A DNA stretch of 64,000 nucleotides from Oscheius tipulae (taxonomy: Eukaryota; Nematoda; Chromadorea; Rhabditida; Rhabditidae), in contig JASJZH010000001.1 of assembly GCA_037178975.1 (NCBI GenBank), positions 5,564,501-5,628,500 on the forward strand, read 5' to 3'. Within the stretch, counting starts at the first letter, position 1. Each line of letters begins with the position of its first letter. Below are positions 33,912 through 44,182 of the stretch, piece by piece. Made by a program: the position numbers and the translations under genes. The notes under the pieces were generated by a model. It saw only the letters and a list, made by a program, of their open reading frames with translations. It made no database searches and was not told the origin of the DNA.

Positions 33912-36215
33912 ATGCTGAATAGCCGTCTCAGCTTTGTAGCCGTGCGACATGCGAGAAATTCACGATGGAACGCCGATGCGCATCTGAGGTCCGCCTATTT
34001 TCTTATCTTTTTCATTGGTAAAATACTTTCAGGGCTCACGAGCGCCGAGTTAATGTAGAAGAGGACGCAATTCTTCGGATAGATACTTGTCAGCTTGCAG
34101 CCAACAGCCCAGTCGAGGATTTTTATTCTGCCGCAAAATGTTAGTACCTTATCTTCTTTTCTTCTTTTCATCAATGGCAGGTTTGTCCTCCCGTGCTTTC
34201 CTAGTTAGTGTCTTCGACGGCCACGGCGGACAAAATTGTTCTCGACACGTCTGCACTAACCTCTATCCCTACATCTGTGCTTCAGTTCTTCAAAAACATG
34301 AGGTATACCTCTTTCTCTTGTTGTTTCAAAAGCTTCCAACAGTGGACATGAAATAAGATCAAAGCTTTGAGAAAAGGTCAAATACAAAATGACAACAAAG
34401 ACGAAGCGTTTTTGATTGTTCGTTGACCATATTTCCTCCAAAGAGTCTAAGTTTCCCCAAAATCGAATAAAATCGCTTCAAAAATTGACAAAAGTATCAA
34501 CCTTCACTGGTTCTGTACTTATTGTTGCAGCAGCGATCAGTTTCACTTTACAGCCCGATTCCTCCGAAAAGTTAGAAACCCTGATTCCAGAAAAAGGCAA
34601 TCTCTCTCGAAAGACGCTTGGAATGGATCTTCAGCAGCACCGATGTTCCAGAAAACAACCAATTTGTGTTAGCTTAACTGTTTTCATAATTTTGTGATTT
34701 TTTTTTCAGAAAATCATATCACGAAAGTGTTGCCGAATATCACAAGAAGTTTCTCAGCACGAATGAGCTGGTGAATGGGACAGTTCGAGAAGCACTGAAG
34801 GTATTTTTGTAGTTTTTCCTGTAAAAATAAAATGTCTAGGCAGCTTTTGAAGCCTGTGATCACGACATTTCGCAAGCGGCACTGCCGGACAGCAAGGGAC
34901 GGATTGATAGGTAATTTCTTCTCGAAAAAACTAATTTTTGTCTTTCAGACTCTCAGCGATGATAGCGGCCTCGGGAAGTTGTGCTACACTTGCTCACATT
35001 CGCCACGGACATCTTCACGTGGCCAATTCGGGGGACGGAGCTGCGGTTTTAGGTAAACTTTTTATCTTTTTTTGTTTTGAACAAACCCAGAGGGCTAAGA
35101 GAGTTTTCTCTTTTCAGGCGTTGCCGGACCAAATGGCGCAATTACAGCTCGGCAGCTCTCGAGAGCACATTGTGTAGACAATACAGACGAGGTTTGACTG
35201 CCTTTTGTCCTGAACCAACCCAGATTTAGGTTGCCCGTATCAGAAATGCCCATCCGACCAGTGAATCGCATATTTTACGAGGAGGACGTCTGCTCGGCGA
35301 GCTCTATCCGCTCAGAGCTTTCGGCGATGTTAGGTATAAATGGCCTTTGGAATTGCAACGGGTTTGTGCCGTTTCACTAATGTTTTTAATAAACACCATC
35401 TTTAGGTAGTCTTAGAACCGCTGGGAGCCCCTCCCCCTCCCAATCTCTACACACCACCATATCTCACAGCCTCTCCTGAAGTCTACTATCACAAACTGAC
35501 GGCAAACGACAAATTTCTCGTTATGGCCACGGATGGACTCTGGGAATGGCTCGATCCAGACACCGTCGTCCGACTGGTTCACGATCATACCGTAGGCACA
35601 CAGACCCTGCAGCCATATCAGCCAAAAAGTGGAACAACGCTCAAGCAGGTGAACTTATTGAGAGCCTTTTCTTGGTTTTACTTCTCTGATTAGTTGATTG
35701 ATGATTAATGAGGCAAAACAGTAATGTCTGTCAAAAACCTTGATCAATGCAGTCTCCTGCTCTTGTCAGGACAAAGTCTCTTTCGTACTGTTCTGACAAT
35801 CAAAAGTTCTCTCTCGGTCAGGACCAAAAAAACATTCCTGTGGTATTTATAACAAAGGACCCTCCAATAGTTGTTTTTCAAGGACTTTATCAATCCCCAT
35901 TTTTCAGGTGCATCTGGACCTGTGTGAGCGTAAAACAGGCGAAAAGCAGTACAAGAAGCCGATAGACGAGAACTGCGCGACCCACATTATTCGACATGCT
36001 CTCGGCGGAGTGAGTGGCGGAGCCAGCAAGCAGTACGAACGACTCATTGACATTTTACAGGTTTCATTATTATTTTTCTCCTCAAAAAAAGCCTGCAGAT
36101 TCCTCCCGGCCGGGCGCGAAACTATCGCGACGACATCTCTGTCATTGTGATCACGTTCAACGAGAACTATCTGGAGAAGTATAGGAGCAGCGAACCCATG
36201 CCATACAACGAGTAG
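33912..36215 (+). CDS. PDP1: Pyruvate dehydrogenase phosphatase (PP2C/PPM family)
   Basis: Exons 33912-33988, 34033-34139, 34181-34302, 34541-34665 (left boundary uncertain), 34710-34800, 34840-34910, 34949-35052, 35118-35191, 35230-35361, 35406-35648, 35908-36060 and 36099-36215; 1416 nt, 471 aa. It has an Arg-rich amphipathic N-terminus, suitable as a mitochondrial presequence. PP2C metal motifs are present: VFDGHGG, HVANSGDGA, ATDGLWEW and YRDDISVIV. PDP-specific blocks follow the human order: GRLLGELYPLRAFGDVRYKW, TPPYLTASPEV, and ATHIIRHALGG. The enzyme dephosphorylates and activates pyruvate dehydrogenase E1alpha in the mitochondrial matrix. Exon 4 is the weak part: it is open and in phase, but its acceptor is ambiguous and the segment is not conserved. 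Confidence 0.9.
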
Positions 36216-36372
36216 AACAACCCCGGTGCCTTTCCCACTTCTTTCAAATTTTTTGTTCTCCTACAAGGAAGAAGCTTGCGTAAAGTTGCCAAAGTTTAAG
36301 CATAAAGTTTCATTGTCATTAATGAACAAATTTTACAAAAATGAGATTCAGGGAAAATGAGAGATTTGCTGC

Positions 36373-37096
36373 TTATCGCGGAGGCCCATAGCCTATTGGG
36401 CCTCCTTGCTGAAGATCATACTGGCCCGGGTAGCCGTGTGGCGGCGGCATTCCTTGCTAAATACCTCCTTTTGAGGGAAAAGAAAAAGAAGGCTGACCTG
36501 AGGATAGGGATAATTGTAGGGCATTCCCATCGGTTGCTGCTGAGGCGGAGGCATTCCAATTGACGGGTGCATCGGTTGAGGAGGAGGCGCCTGGCTCGTG
36601 GGAATCTGCTGCTGGGACTGTGATGGAGCTGGAGCTGTAGTTTCGTTTGAGGCAGGAGGAACTGTATTCTCGGGCTGAAAAGTGGCGTTTAAGTACATCT
36701 TTTCTTCTAAGATTTTTAAGTTCGATGGCGAGCTTAAAACTTAGAAAAAACACTTCCAAAATGGCGAAATATATCTTGGTCAAATCTTATGCAAGCAAGC
36801 GGCTTTCACTGGAAAATAAGGTCGAAAAAGCTCACGACAAGTTGTGGAAGTAGCGACTGATCGGCTGCCTTGGCCAAGAAGACAAGATTTCTGTGAAGGA
36901 GTTGTTGATGAGCAGCCGCGTCTTCTGGTTTCCCCTAAATATCTCTTTTTGCTCCCAAAAAGGGGAAAATTACCGCTGCCTGTAGTTCCTTTATCCGAGC
37001 TATCAGCTGTGAATTTTCGTCTAGAAGTTTCTGAATCGTGGCTGTTCCTTCGGGAGCGCCCTGCTTCACAGTCTGGGGAGCCAGAGCCAACGACAT
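36373..37096 (-). CDS. SS18: SS18-like (SSXT domain) BAF-complex coactivator
   Basis: Exons 36974-37096, 36839-36934, 36498-36674 and 36373-36456; 480 nt, 159 aa. The SSXT domain (about 18-72) reads TIQKLLDENSQLIARIKEL and then QQLLHRNLVFLAKAADQSLL, matching the SS18/SS18L1 SNH domain pattern. The rest is Pro/Gln/Met/Gly/Tyr-rich, like the QPGY transactivation region, and is much shorter than the human one (about 400 aa total). SS18 is a SWI/SNF (BAF) subunit. The start lies 130 bp below the NDUFS4 stop on the same strand, suggesting an operon. It converges with the phosphatase gene 157 bp away. Confidence 0.85.
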
Positions 37097-37226
37097 CTGG
37101 CTATAGTTTTAATAAAAAATGTGAATTTACAGAGAGATTGGAGCGGGAAAACGCAGAAAAATGAGCAACTACTTGAATGTATACATAAGATTTATTTCTG
37201 CTAGTTCAGTCAAAAGCTAACACTCT
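37097..37226 (-). promoter_or_regulatory. Intercistronic spacer NDUFS4-SS18
   Basis: 130 bp between the NDUFS4 stop and the SS18-like start, a typical nematode operon distance. No trans-splice acceptor as clean as at the other junctions was seen directly before the ATG. Confidence 0.35.
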
Positions 37227-40200
37227 CTACTTGGTGCTGATGCGGCTCTTACGGTTCCAGGCAAAGTTCATGCCGTAATTCTTCGGCTTTATCTGTCTCT
37301 CGTGCGTCTTCTGAAGAGAAATTAAGATTCATCTGTCACGAAAAAAATTGAAACTGACCTCAACCTCGTAGGTCCATCTGTTCTTCTCGCAGAACGCGAT
37401 CGCGTCTTTTTCCGAGGCAAATTTCAGGGACATTCCGATGTTAGACAGCGGGTCGCCACTAAAAATTGCATCACGTTGGAGACAATATGACAAAATTACG
37501 TGCTGCACCATCCCATGAGCGGATTTTCCCAGCGTTGACGGTTGTCAAGCTCGATGCACCACATCTAAACTAATTCGATGTATGACAAAAATAGAAAACA
37601 TACCTTGGTATTGTCCCAGGGAGTCTGTGTGGCAGCACGGGCCGGTTTGAAAATACGCGCAACACGGGCCTCCTGGTGCTCCAGCGGGATTCCGCCGATG
37701 TCCATTGTTTCCTCTGTCGAAACTGCTACAGGGACCTGCAAAATTGGCAAACTTTTACTATTAAAAGTAGAGTATTCAATCCAGCATACAAATGTGTAAT
37801 GATTTGGACTGCTAAAACTCTTTTAGCTACATTATTACCAAACTTAGTTATTTTTTCACCATTTAGGCATTTTTCACCCTTCTGTAGTGCTATGGAGATA
37901 ATATATATGTTGCAGTTCATATTGAACGGCCGTTTATATTGAACGGAACTAGTTCATATTGAACGTTCAATATAAACTAGTTCATATTGAACGGAACTAG
38001 TTTGTATTGAACGTTCAATTTGAACTAGTTCATATTGAACGGTTTCACTCGATTTTTTTTTAGAAATCAAAGCAGCCAAGCGAGCGCGCGCGTTTTGCTA
38101 GTGTTTTTTTCTCACATTTCCCCGTTTTTCCCTGTGTACACAATTTTTATCCTTTCTTTGTTATTTTCTCTCCATAAAAATTTGACAGTATAAATAGCCG
38201 TGTTTCAGCGATGGGCTCACAAATTACGCCTCAAGAGCAGCTGAAACTCGAGCATAAGAGGCGATTTATCGCTAAACTGGAAGACTATATAAGCCAGAGG
38301 AAAGATACTCAAATCAAACCCGTTGAAAATTACAAGAAGATTCTTGGAGCCGTTCAGCAACGTCAAGAAGGGGAGAAATTCCTTAACGATCAGGTCAGGA
38401 GAAACTACGCTACAAGGTTAGTCATTTTTGTAATCTGCAGCTTTTTCTAGGTTCGAGACTAGCATCATAAATGGAAAAACGGAACTTCTACACAATGGAC
38501 AGATCGTGTTGACGCCGACACGAGCTTTCGAACTTCTCTATGTCGCCCATTTGACTGGTGGATGCTGTGGGCGCGATCTGATGTGGCCGAAAGTGAAAGG
38601 GTTCTATGGAATAACACAGTTAGCTTTTCTATCACTCAAAAACTGGAATAATTCAGGAAGCTCGTAACCGAATTCATCTCCTGCTGCTCTATTTGCCCCC
38701 TAAAAAAAGGAAAATCGAGGAAAGGAATCGTTGTCAAGCCTTTGCTGAGCAGCCGAAGAAATCAGCGTTGCCAGGCGAGTATTTTTTCATTACAAATAAC
38801 AAATTCATCGTATTTAGCTCGACCTCATAGACATGCAGTCGAAGCCAGACGGAGAATGGAAATTCATCGCCGTTTACCAAGACCATCTTACCAAATACGT
38901 CATACTGAGAGCGCTAAAGACAAAAACGGCTTCTGAAGTAGCTGCACAGGTCAGCACAATCTTCGCTCATTTCGGTGAGGATTTTTTCTATTTTACTAAA
39001 AATATTATAATTAGGACCCCTGAAATACTGCAAACGGATAATGGGCGGGAATTTGCAAATAGCACCCTGGAATCACTCATCGCCTTGTGGCCAGGATGCA
39101 GGATCATACACGGAAAACCCCGCCACAGCCAATCCCAAGGCTCCGTCGAACGATGCAACCGTGATGTGGAGGACATAATGTTTGCTGAGATGCTGCGACG
39201 ACAAACTCCTCACTGGGCTAAACTGTTGGACTACGTTCAGTTCGTAAAAAACACTAGATATCATCGAGGAATCGGGAGGACACCGTATAAAGCTATGTTT
39301 GGTTAGTTTTCTTTTTTCTCCTACATTTCAAACCGTCAGGATATGATTATAGACTCACAAACGACACTCTGAGCATAGCCCATAATCAGGACGTTCCAAT
39401 CGACGATAAGCTAGAAGACTTTCTTCAAATCGAATCCATTGAAGAAGCTGCAGCTGACGAGAAAGAAGAATACGTTGAAGACGAGTACGTTGAAGAAGAG
39501 GAAGAAGCCGAGAAATTTTGGATCGAGCAGCAGAGAGCAATTGAAAAGGAGAGGGAAGAAGCCAGCCAATCGCTCGAACGACAAGCCGAAAAAATGCTTC
39601 GAGCATCAAATACGCAGTCAGTTTCAATTTCATCGCGTATAAAAAAGATTTTCTTAAGATTTGGTACCGTAGATGTTGGAGTTAGCGTATTGGTGGCGAT
39701 CCTCGACGTAGATCGACCCAAAATAGGAGCTCGAAATCTAATGGCAGTTGTTCTCGAGCAGAAGGATGGATTCTATCGGTAACTCTTGAAATGATGGCGG
39801 ATTTAGTTATTATTTCAGGCTAGGTACGTCCAAGGGACGTCTCACACAATGGTACGCCAGGAATCAACTAGATCCACTTCAAGAATCGTTCCTTACTGCT
39901 TCAGACGTGCCCGATATCGAACTGCAGTCGTTCCGATCTGCAGTTGCCCAAGACTCCATTTCAGGAGGCCAAGGACACCAGCATTGTAATTGCAATGGCA
40001 AATGTGACACTAATCGTTGCTCCTGTAAGGCCCATAATGTTCAATGCAACAGCCGTTGTCATAAATTCAATTCAGCTTGTAAAAACAAGTAGCTTTCTTT
40101 CTCTTTTCCTTGTGTGATTGTCATTTGCTCAATAAACACTACTCACAACCACAGTTGCAGGGGGAAAACGGGGAAATGTGAGAAAAAAAAACCCTAACAA

Positions 40201-41157
40201 AACGCGCGCGCTCGCTTGGCTGCTTCGATTTCTAAAAAAAAAAAATCGAGTGAAACCGTTCAATATGAACTAGTTTATATTGAACGTTCAATATGAACTA
40301 GTTTATATTGAACGTTCAATATGAACTAGTTCCGTTCAATATAAACGGCCGTTCAATATGAACTGCAACATATATATGAAAACAGCTGCAAATATCATAA
40401 TAGCTACTGATGAGGCGTATTAAGCGGATGAACAACATAATTCTGAAGTATCACCTTTTCCCTGCTGTTATACAAATTTTAGGTAATAGTTCGGCAGGCG
40501 GCTCGGTTCATTCAAACGGGTTTTCGCGCACATTTTTGAATTCGGCGGGATTTTGAAATCTTCTTCTCATTTACGATTCCTACGCCTTTTCACTGCTTTT
40601 CTCAACGTTTTGCCTTACTTTTCGTGTCTTTTCTTGCTCTCTACAAGTAATATAAACTAGAACTGCCTTGTATAATGATAATTGACACCTATAGGTTGAC
40701 CAACAGACGGGAACAGATTGTACCAACGAAGAACAAGGCAGTCTTAGTTTTTATTTCTTGAAGCGAACAAGAAAAGACATAAAAGGTAAGGCAAAAAGTT
40801 GAGAAAAGCAGTGAAAAGGCGTAGAAATCTTAAATGAGAAAAAGATTTCAAAATCCCGCCGAATTCAAAAATGTGCGCGAAAACCCGGTTGAATGAACCG
40901 AGCCGCCTGCCGAACTATTACCAAATTTTATATACCGGTATTTGAGATTATATCGGGTAAATAGCGACTTGAAATGATCAAGAAACTGTATAAAATAAAG
41001 AAGAACGTACCTTAGGAGCTGTAGCCTCGAGAAGATCATCCAAATCCTTACGCTTGGCATCTGTGGCTCTGATTATCGGCAGGTCCTTGCCCGAGCTCAA
41101 GGCGCGAATTTGGGAGTGTCGGGCAAGTTGAGCCAGACAAGCGCCCGTCTTGAGCAT
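37227..41157 (-). CDS. NDUFS4: NADH dehydrogenase iron-sulfur protein 4 (complex I AQDQ subunit)
   Basis: Exons 41011-41157, 37604-37735, 37500-37564, 37359-37458 and 37227-37310; 528 nt, 175 aa, the same length as human NDUFS4. The first exon encodes a 49-residue region with an Arg/Leu-rich presequence. The mature part has EHQEARVARIFKPARAATQ, WCIELDNRQRWENPLMGW and the conserved C-terminus NFAWNRKSRISTK. It is an accessory subunit of the complex I N-module in the inner mitochondrial membrane. Intron 1 is 3275 nt because it carries two insertions, a Ginger-type transposon and a 441-bp MITE; the other introns are about 40 nt. It diverges from the MPP8-like gene across 168 bp. Confidence 0.95.
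37908..38134 (+). repeat. Left TIR of the Ginger-type element
   Basis: Tandem and inverted TTCATATTGAACG/CGTTCAATATGAA units, then GGTTTCACTCGATTTTTTTT and AAGCGAGCGCGCGCG. It is matched by the inverse of 40158-40370 with few differences; one internal unit differs (TTTGTATTGAACG), and poly-T lengths differ. Confidence 0.85.
38211..40092 (+). CDS. Ginger transposase: rve-type DDE integrase with C-terminal CxC cluster
   Basis: Exons 38211-38416, 38451-38618, 38657-38774, 38818 to about 39301, 39340-39778 and 39819-40092. The catalytic triad is visible: D in LDLIDM, D in QTDNGREF, and E in QSQGSVER, the last two 36 residues apart, as in retroviral-type integrase cores. Upstream is an integrase zinc-finger-like segment: the expected H-H-C-C has CC in GGCCGRD where a second His is usual, then CCSICP. 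An acidic linker (EEEEEAEKF) and a Cys-rich end (CNCNGKCDTNRCSCK to CNSRCHK) follow, the CxC tail known from Ginger/KRBA2-type proteins. Intron 3 is GC-AG (CAG|GCGAGT). At 38975-39014 a GTGAGG...TTAG intron-like insert of 40 nt breaks the frame if removed but stays open if retained, adding about 13 residues before TPEILQTDNG. So activity is uncertain. Confidence 0.85.
40158..40370 (-). repeat. Right TIR of the Ginger-type element
   Basis: Inverse of 37908-38134. The Cys-tail stop codon (40092) lies only 65 bp from its inner edge, and AATAAACACT at about 40131 could be the transposase polyadenylation signal. Confidence 0.85.
40482..40922. mobile_element. 441-bp MITE with about 185-bp inverted arms and 8-bp target duplication
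   Basis: The left end GGTAATAGTTCGGCAGGCGG and the inverse of the right end are nearly identical and extend through GTTTTCGCGCACATTTTTGA and GCCTTTTCACTGCTTTTCTC into the element, leaving a short AT-rich centre. AAATTTTA flanks both sides (40474-40481 and 40923-40930). An 8-bp duplication fits hAT, Merlin or P superfamilies; no transposase is present. Inserted in NDUFS4 intron 1, 111 bp from the Ginger-type element. Confidence 0.85.
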
Positions 41158-41325
41158 CTAAGAATTATATCGATTTGTAAAAAAAGAAAGAGAAGAAAAA
41201 TGAGAAAAGCGGCAGTTTGTCGACTATGAAGCGTGTGCAGCAAAGTAGATACGCAAGGGTTCGTTCACGCTATAAAATCTCATTTCAGTAATCCGTTTCA
41301 TCTTTTTCGGAATATTCAAGGCAAA
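41158..41325. promoter_or_regulatory. 168-bp divergent spacer NDUFS4 / MPP8-like
   Basis: The two start codons are 168 bp apart and point away from each other, so the promoters must overlap here. No specific element recognised. The MPP8-like ATG is six bases behind ATATTCAAG, a possible trans-splice site. Confidence 0.4.
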
Positions 41326-43938
41326 ATGCAGCCGCCTTTGGAGGAAGAACAGCCTGTCATGAAGGCCGAACCACTTGTAGAGGAGGAAGAAGAAATCGAG
41401 GAGGAAAACAATGAAGATGACAGGAGAGAGGAGGAACAGGATGACGATGGTGCTGTCGAGGCTCAAGTAAGTGTAAAAGTTTACAAGAAATTAGAATTCA
41501 GTACGCTGTCGAAGCTCTACGAGACGTCAAGAGAGGACAGTACAAAAAACTGTGGTTTCTTGTCAAATGGGAAGGTTATCCGGAAGACCAGAACACTTGG
41601 GTGGTACAGGACGAGTTACAGGGTACGAAACTTGAGCAAATACTAGAAAAAAGGGCTATTTTAGGAGTCAAGGATATGATCGAGGAGTTCAAGAGAGCTC
41701 AGCCAGATCTGATGGCAAAGGTCGCAACGAAACCCCGTAAAAAGATGTCAAAAAACAATATAAATAAATTGTATTTTTTAGGGAAGCCAAAAGCTGAAAG
41801 ATTTTTCGTTGAGGTGGTAAAGCCTGTCAACGACACTTTTGAAGACAGGGAGCTGACGGACTCGGACCCTTTTTATGGACAGCAGGCAGGAGAACTGAAG
41901 GGCGAACTGCGAGGCCTGTACGATCCAACTCACAAGGTATCGAGTAAAGAGCTAGTAGGTTTTGAGCATTATAAAAATGCAGAAAGTTTTGCAGATGCTG
42001 GCCAAGTTAAACAGCGACCAAAGAGTAACTCGTCGAGTAGCTAACAGCTTGAATATACCGTCTTCTTCGGGCGTAAGTTATTTTCCCTGGCAAAAAGATT
42101 GATTTTCAGAGCGGATCGGGTGTGAATAGCCCTGCTACGAGTACACCGTCTCCAGTACCAAAAAGAAGGTCTACAGCAAAAAAATCAGTCACTAAACCGA
42201 AGGAGAAAGTAGTGAACAAGGTAAGATGGTTGTCTGCAGACAAAAAGAAAAGGAAAATGTTACGAAAAAAACGAATAAAACAAGGAACATAATCTTCAGA
42301 ATGTATTTTGGCTTACTGTAGTTGCGCCATGCGTATCGCATTTTTGTTCAGACGTGCAATTATACTGGCGTTCACCTTTCGCATTGCAAAACCAATTTCT
42401 AGCCAACCATCGATGATGACATCTTTTCTGCTGAAGATGACGGTCAAGAAGATAGTCAAGATGTTCCCAAAGTACAAGATCCGCTCGCCGAAACTGTTCG
42501 AACGTCACCAAAAGGAGCCCAGAAGAGACGAGCTTCCGATGAGAAGTCGAGCAATGACAGGGAGACGGCAGATGTGAACCAGGAAAAATCTGTGTTAGAT
42601 GGCTCTGTTCTTCGGAAAACGATCAATTTCTTCAAGAGTAGTGCGAAAACTATAGCCAAATTTCCTGAGCCGATTTCCATCAATGTAAGCAACGGAAAAA
42701 TATTGTTTACAACCTATCCAGACGATCCGCAAGTACGTGATCCACCCGGATGGAACTAAAATGAAATCCATTTCCGCCACTTTGAGTCAGAAGGAAGCTG
42801 AGCTATTGTTCACGCGGCGAGATCCGAAGACCGGAGAAAACTGGCTTCATATAGTAGGCCCGTTATTTTCAAAGTCAATCGATCTTTCAGATGCTTCGAA
42901 GCAATGATAAATGTGATCCAAGCCACGAACTGGACTGTGTTCTCCGTGTGTTCGCCTATGAGTACGGTCAGCTATTGAATGAGGCGATGCCGGTTAATGG
43001 TTACACACCTCTCCATCTGGCCGTAGACAAAAACATGGTAACATATCCGTTGGTTTCTAAATATTTTTTTAGGGATGCACGGTTCGAACAATGCTGTGCT
43101 ACACACCGAACCTAAATGCCAAGACAAAAAATGATGAGACGAGTCTGGCGATTGCAGTCAGGAAAAACTACCCGTTGATCACCAAATTTCTCTTAGAAGC
43201 TGGTGCGAATTATACAGAACTTCAAGGGAAGTGCAAAAGGTCAGTTCATAAAGATTTTTGTGACAATAGCGCTTTTCAGAGAATCGAGTGAAGCTGCCGT
43301 GATCCTGAACCAGCATGCTCTCAGGTTCAAGAGGATTACCGACGAGGCCAGGGAGAGATTCCTCGCATCTAAGTAGGTCTAACAAAATCAGAGAAAATAG
43401 CGGTTTCCAGTAATTTGGAGGAGATGGCCATCTGTAGTTCTCTGTATCGACACCTAGGAAATACTGGAGAAAGCTTTCAGTTCAAGGTTCCAAACTTCCT
43501 GCCATACAGACTCCCGGACACAAGTTTTACCTACCTACTTGTTATATATATATGTGCCATAAATGGAGAGAGTGTGAGTCAGGTTAAAGCTTTCTCAACT
43601 CAATACACTTCAGTGGTCAGCTCGTTGTGAAGGCGAGTTCCGTCAAGCTGCTGCTCCTTCCCTGAACGGTAGGCCTCTGATACATGTCCAGCACAGTTAT
43701 TACCCGATGGTGTACTTCTGCCCACTTCAAAAAGGCCACAATACCGTCGAAATGAGTGGATTGGCTGTAAGTTGGTAAGTACTCATACTGTCAGAAGCAG
43801 ACAATAACATTCAGGAAGATGTATCCAATTATTGCAGCCAATGTCGTTCTGGTCAGAGACCGTCCCCAAGTGATTATTGCACCGGTCGTGGAAAATGAGA
43901 TTCCTCTGGAATATACTCCTGTTATTGGACCCATTTAA
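41326..43938 (+). CDS. MPHOSPH8: MPP8-like chromodomain and ankyrin-repeat protein
   Basis: Fourteen exons: 41326-41466, 41502-41622, 41665-41736, 41782-41936, 41983-42072, 42110-42220, 42403-42684, 42734-42853, 42891-43037, 43073-43239, 43280-43372, 43411-43573, 43614-43774 and 43815-43938; 1947 nt, 648 aa. An acidic N-terminus is followed by a chromodomain (about 48-98) with the methyl-lysine cage Tyr48, Trp70, Tyr73 (YAVEALRD and LVKWEGYPEDQNTW). A long charged middle region comes next. Ankyrin repeats (about 380-470) carry NGYTPLHLAVDKN and KNDETSLAIAVRKN. A C-terminal domain includes YFCPLQKG. Chromodomain plus ankyrin repeats plus a C-terminal beta-rich domain is the layout of vertebrate MPP8, the H3K9me3 reader of the HUSH silencing complex. 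Other chromodomain-ankyrin proteins exist, so orthology is an inference. Confidence 0.78.
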
Positions 43939-44182
43939 ACACAATTTTCTTTGCTTCTAAGTGCTTGTCGATTTTAAAACTTTGTTATACTTTGCGTGGA
44001 GTGTCATATTATTTCTTTCATTTTAACTTCAGCAGTGTATTCTTGCTGCAAGATTAATCACTCTTTACTGGTGTTAATGTATTAGAACATATTGCTTAAC
44101 GATTACACTTGTATAAATTGACTAGAGGCGAGATCAGCGTTGAGCATTGATGCAAGAGTTGAATGTTGATACCCGTACTGGA

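Larger units (their letters stand above)
37908..40370 (+). mobile_element. Ginger-type DNA transposon, 2463 bp, with long structured TIRs and TATA duplication
   Basis: The element starts TGTTGCAGTTCATATTGAAC and ends with its inverse, and is flanked on both sides by TATA (37904-37907 and 40371-40374). Ends of the form TGT...ACA and a 4-bp duplication are those described for Ginger elements. The TIRs are about 227 bp (37908-38134) and 213 bp (40158-40370). Their outer parts are built from repeated GTTCATATTGAACG and GTTCAATATAAAC units, which are themselves inverted repeats. The inner parts share AAGCGAGCGCGCGCGTTTTG and CTCACATTTCCCCGTTTT. The interior is a single multi-exon integrase-like transposase. 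High TIR identity suggests recent insertion. It lies in NDUFS4 intron 1, opposite to the host gene. Confidence 0.85.
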
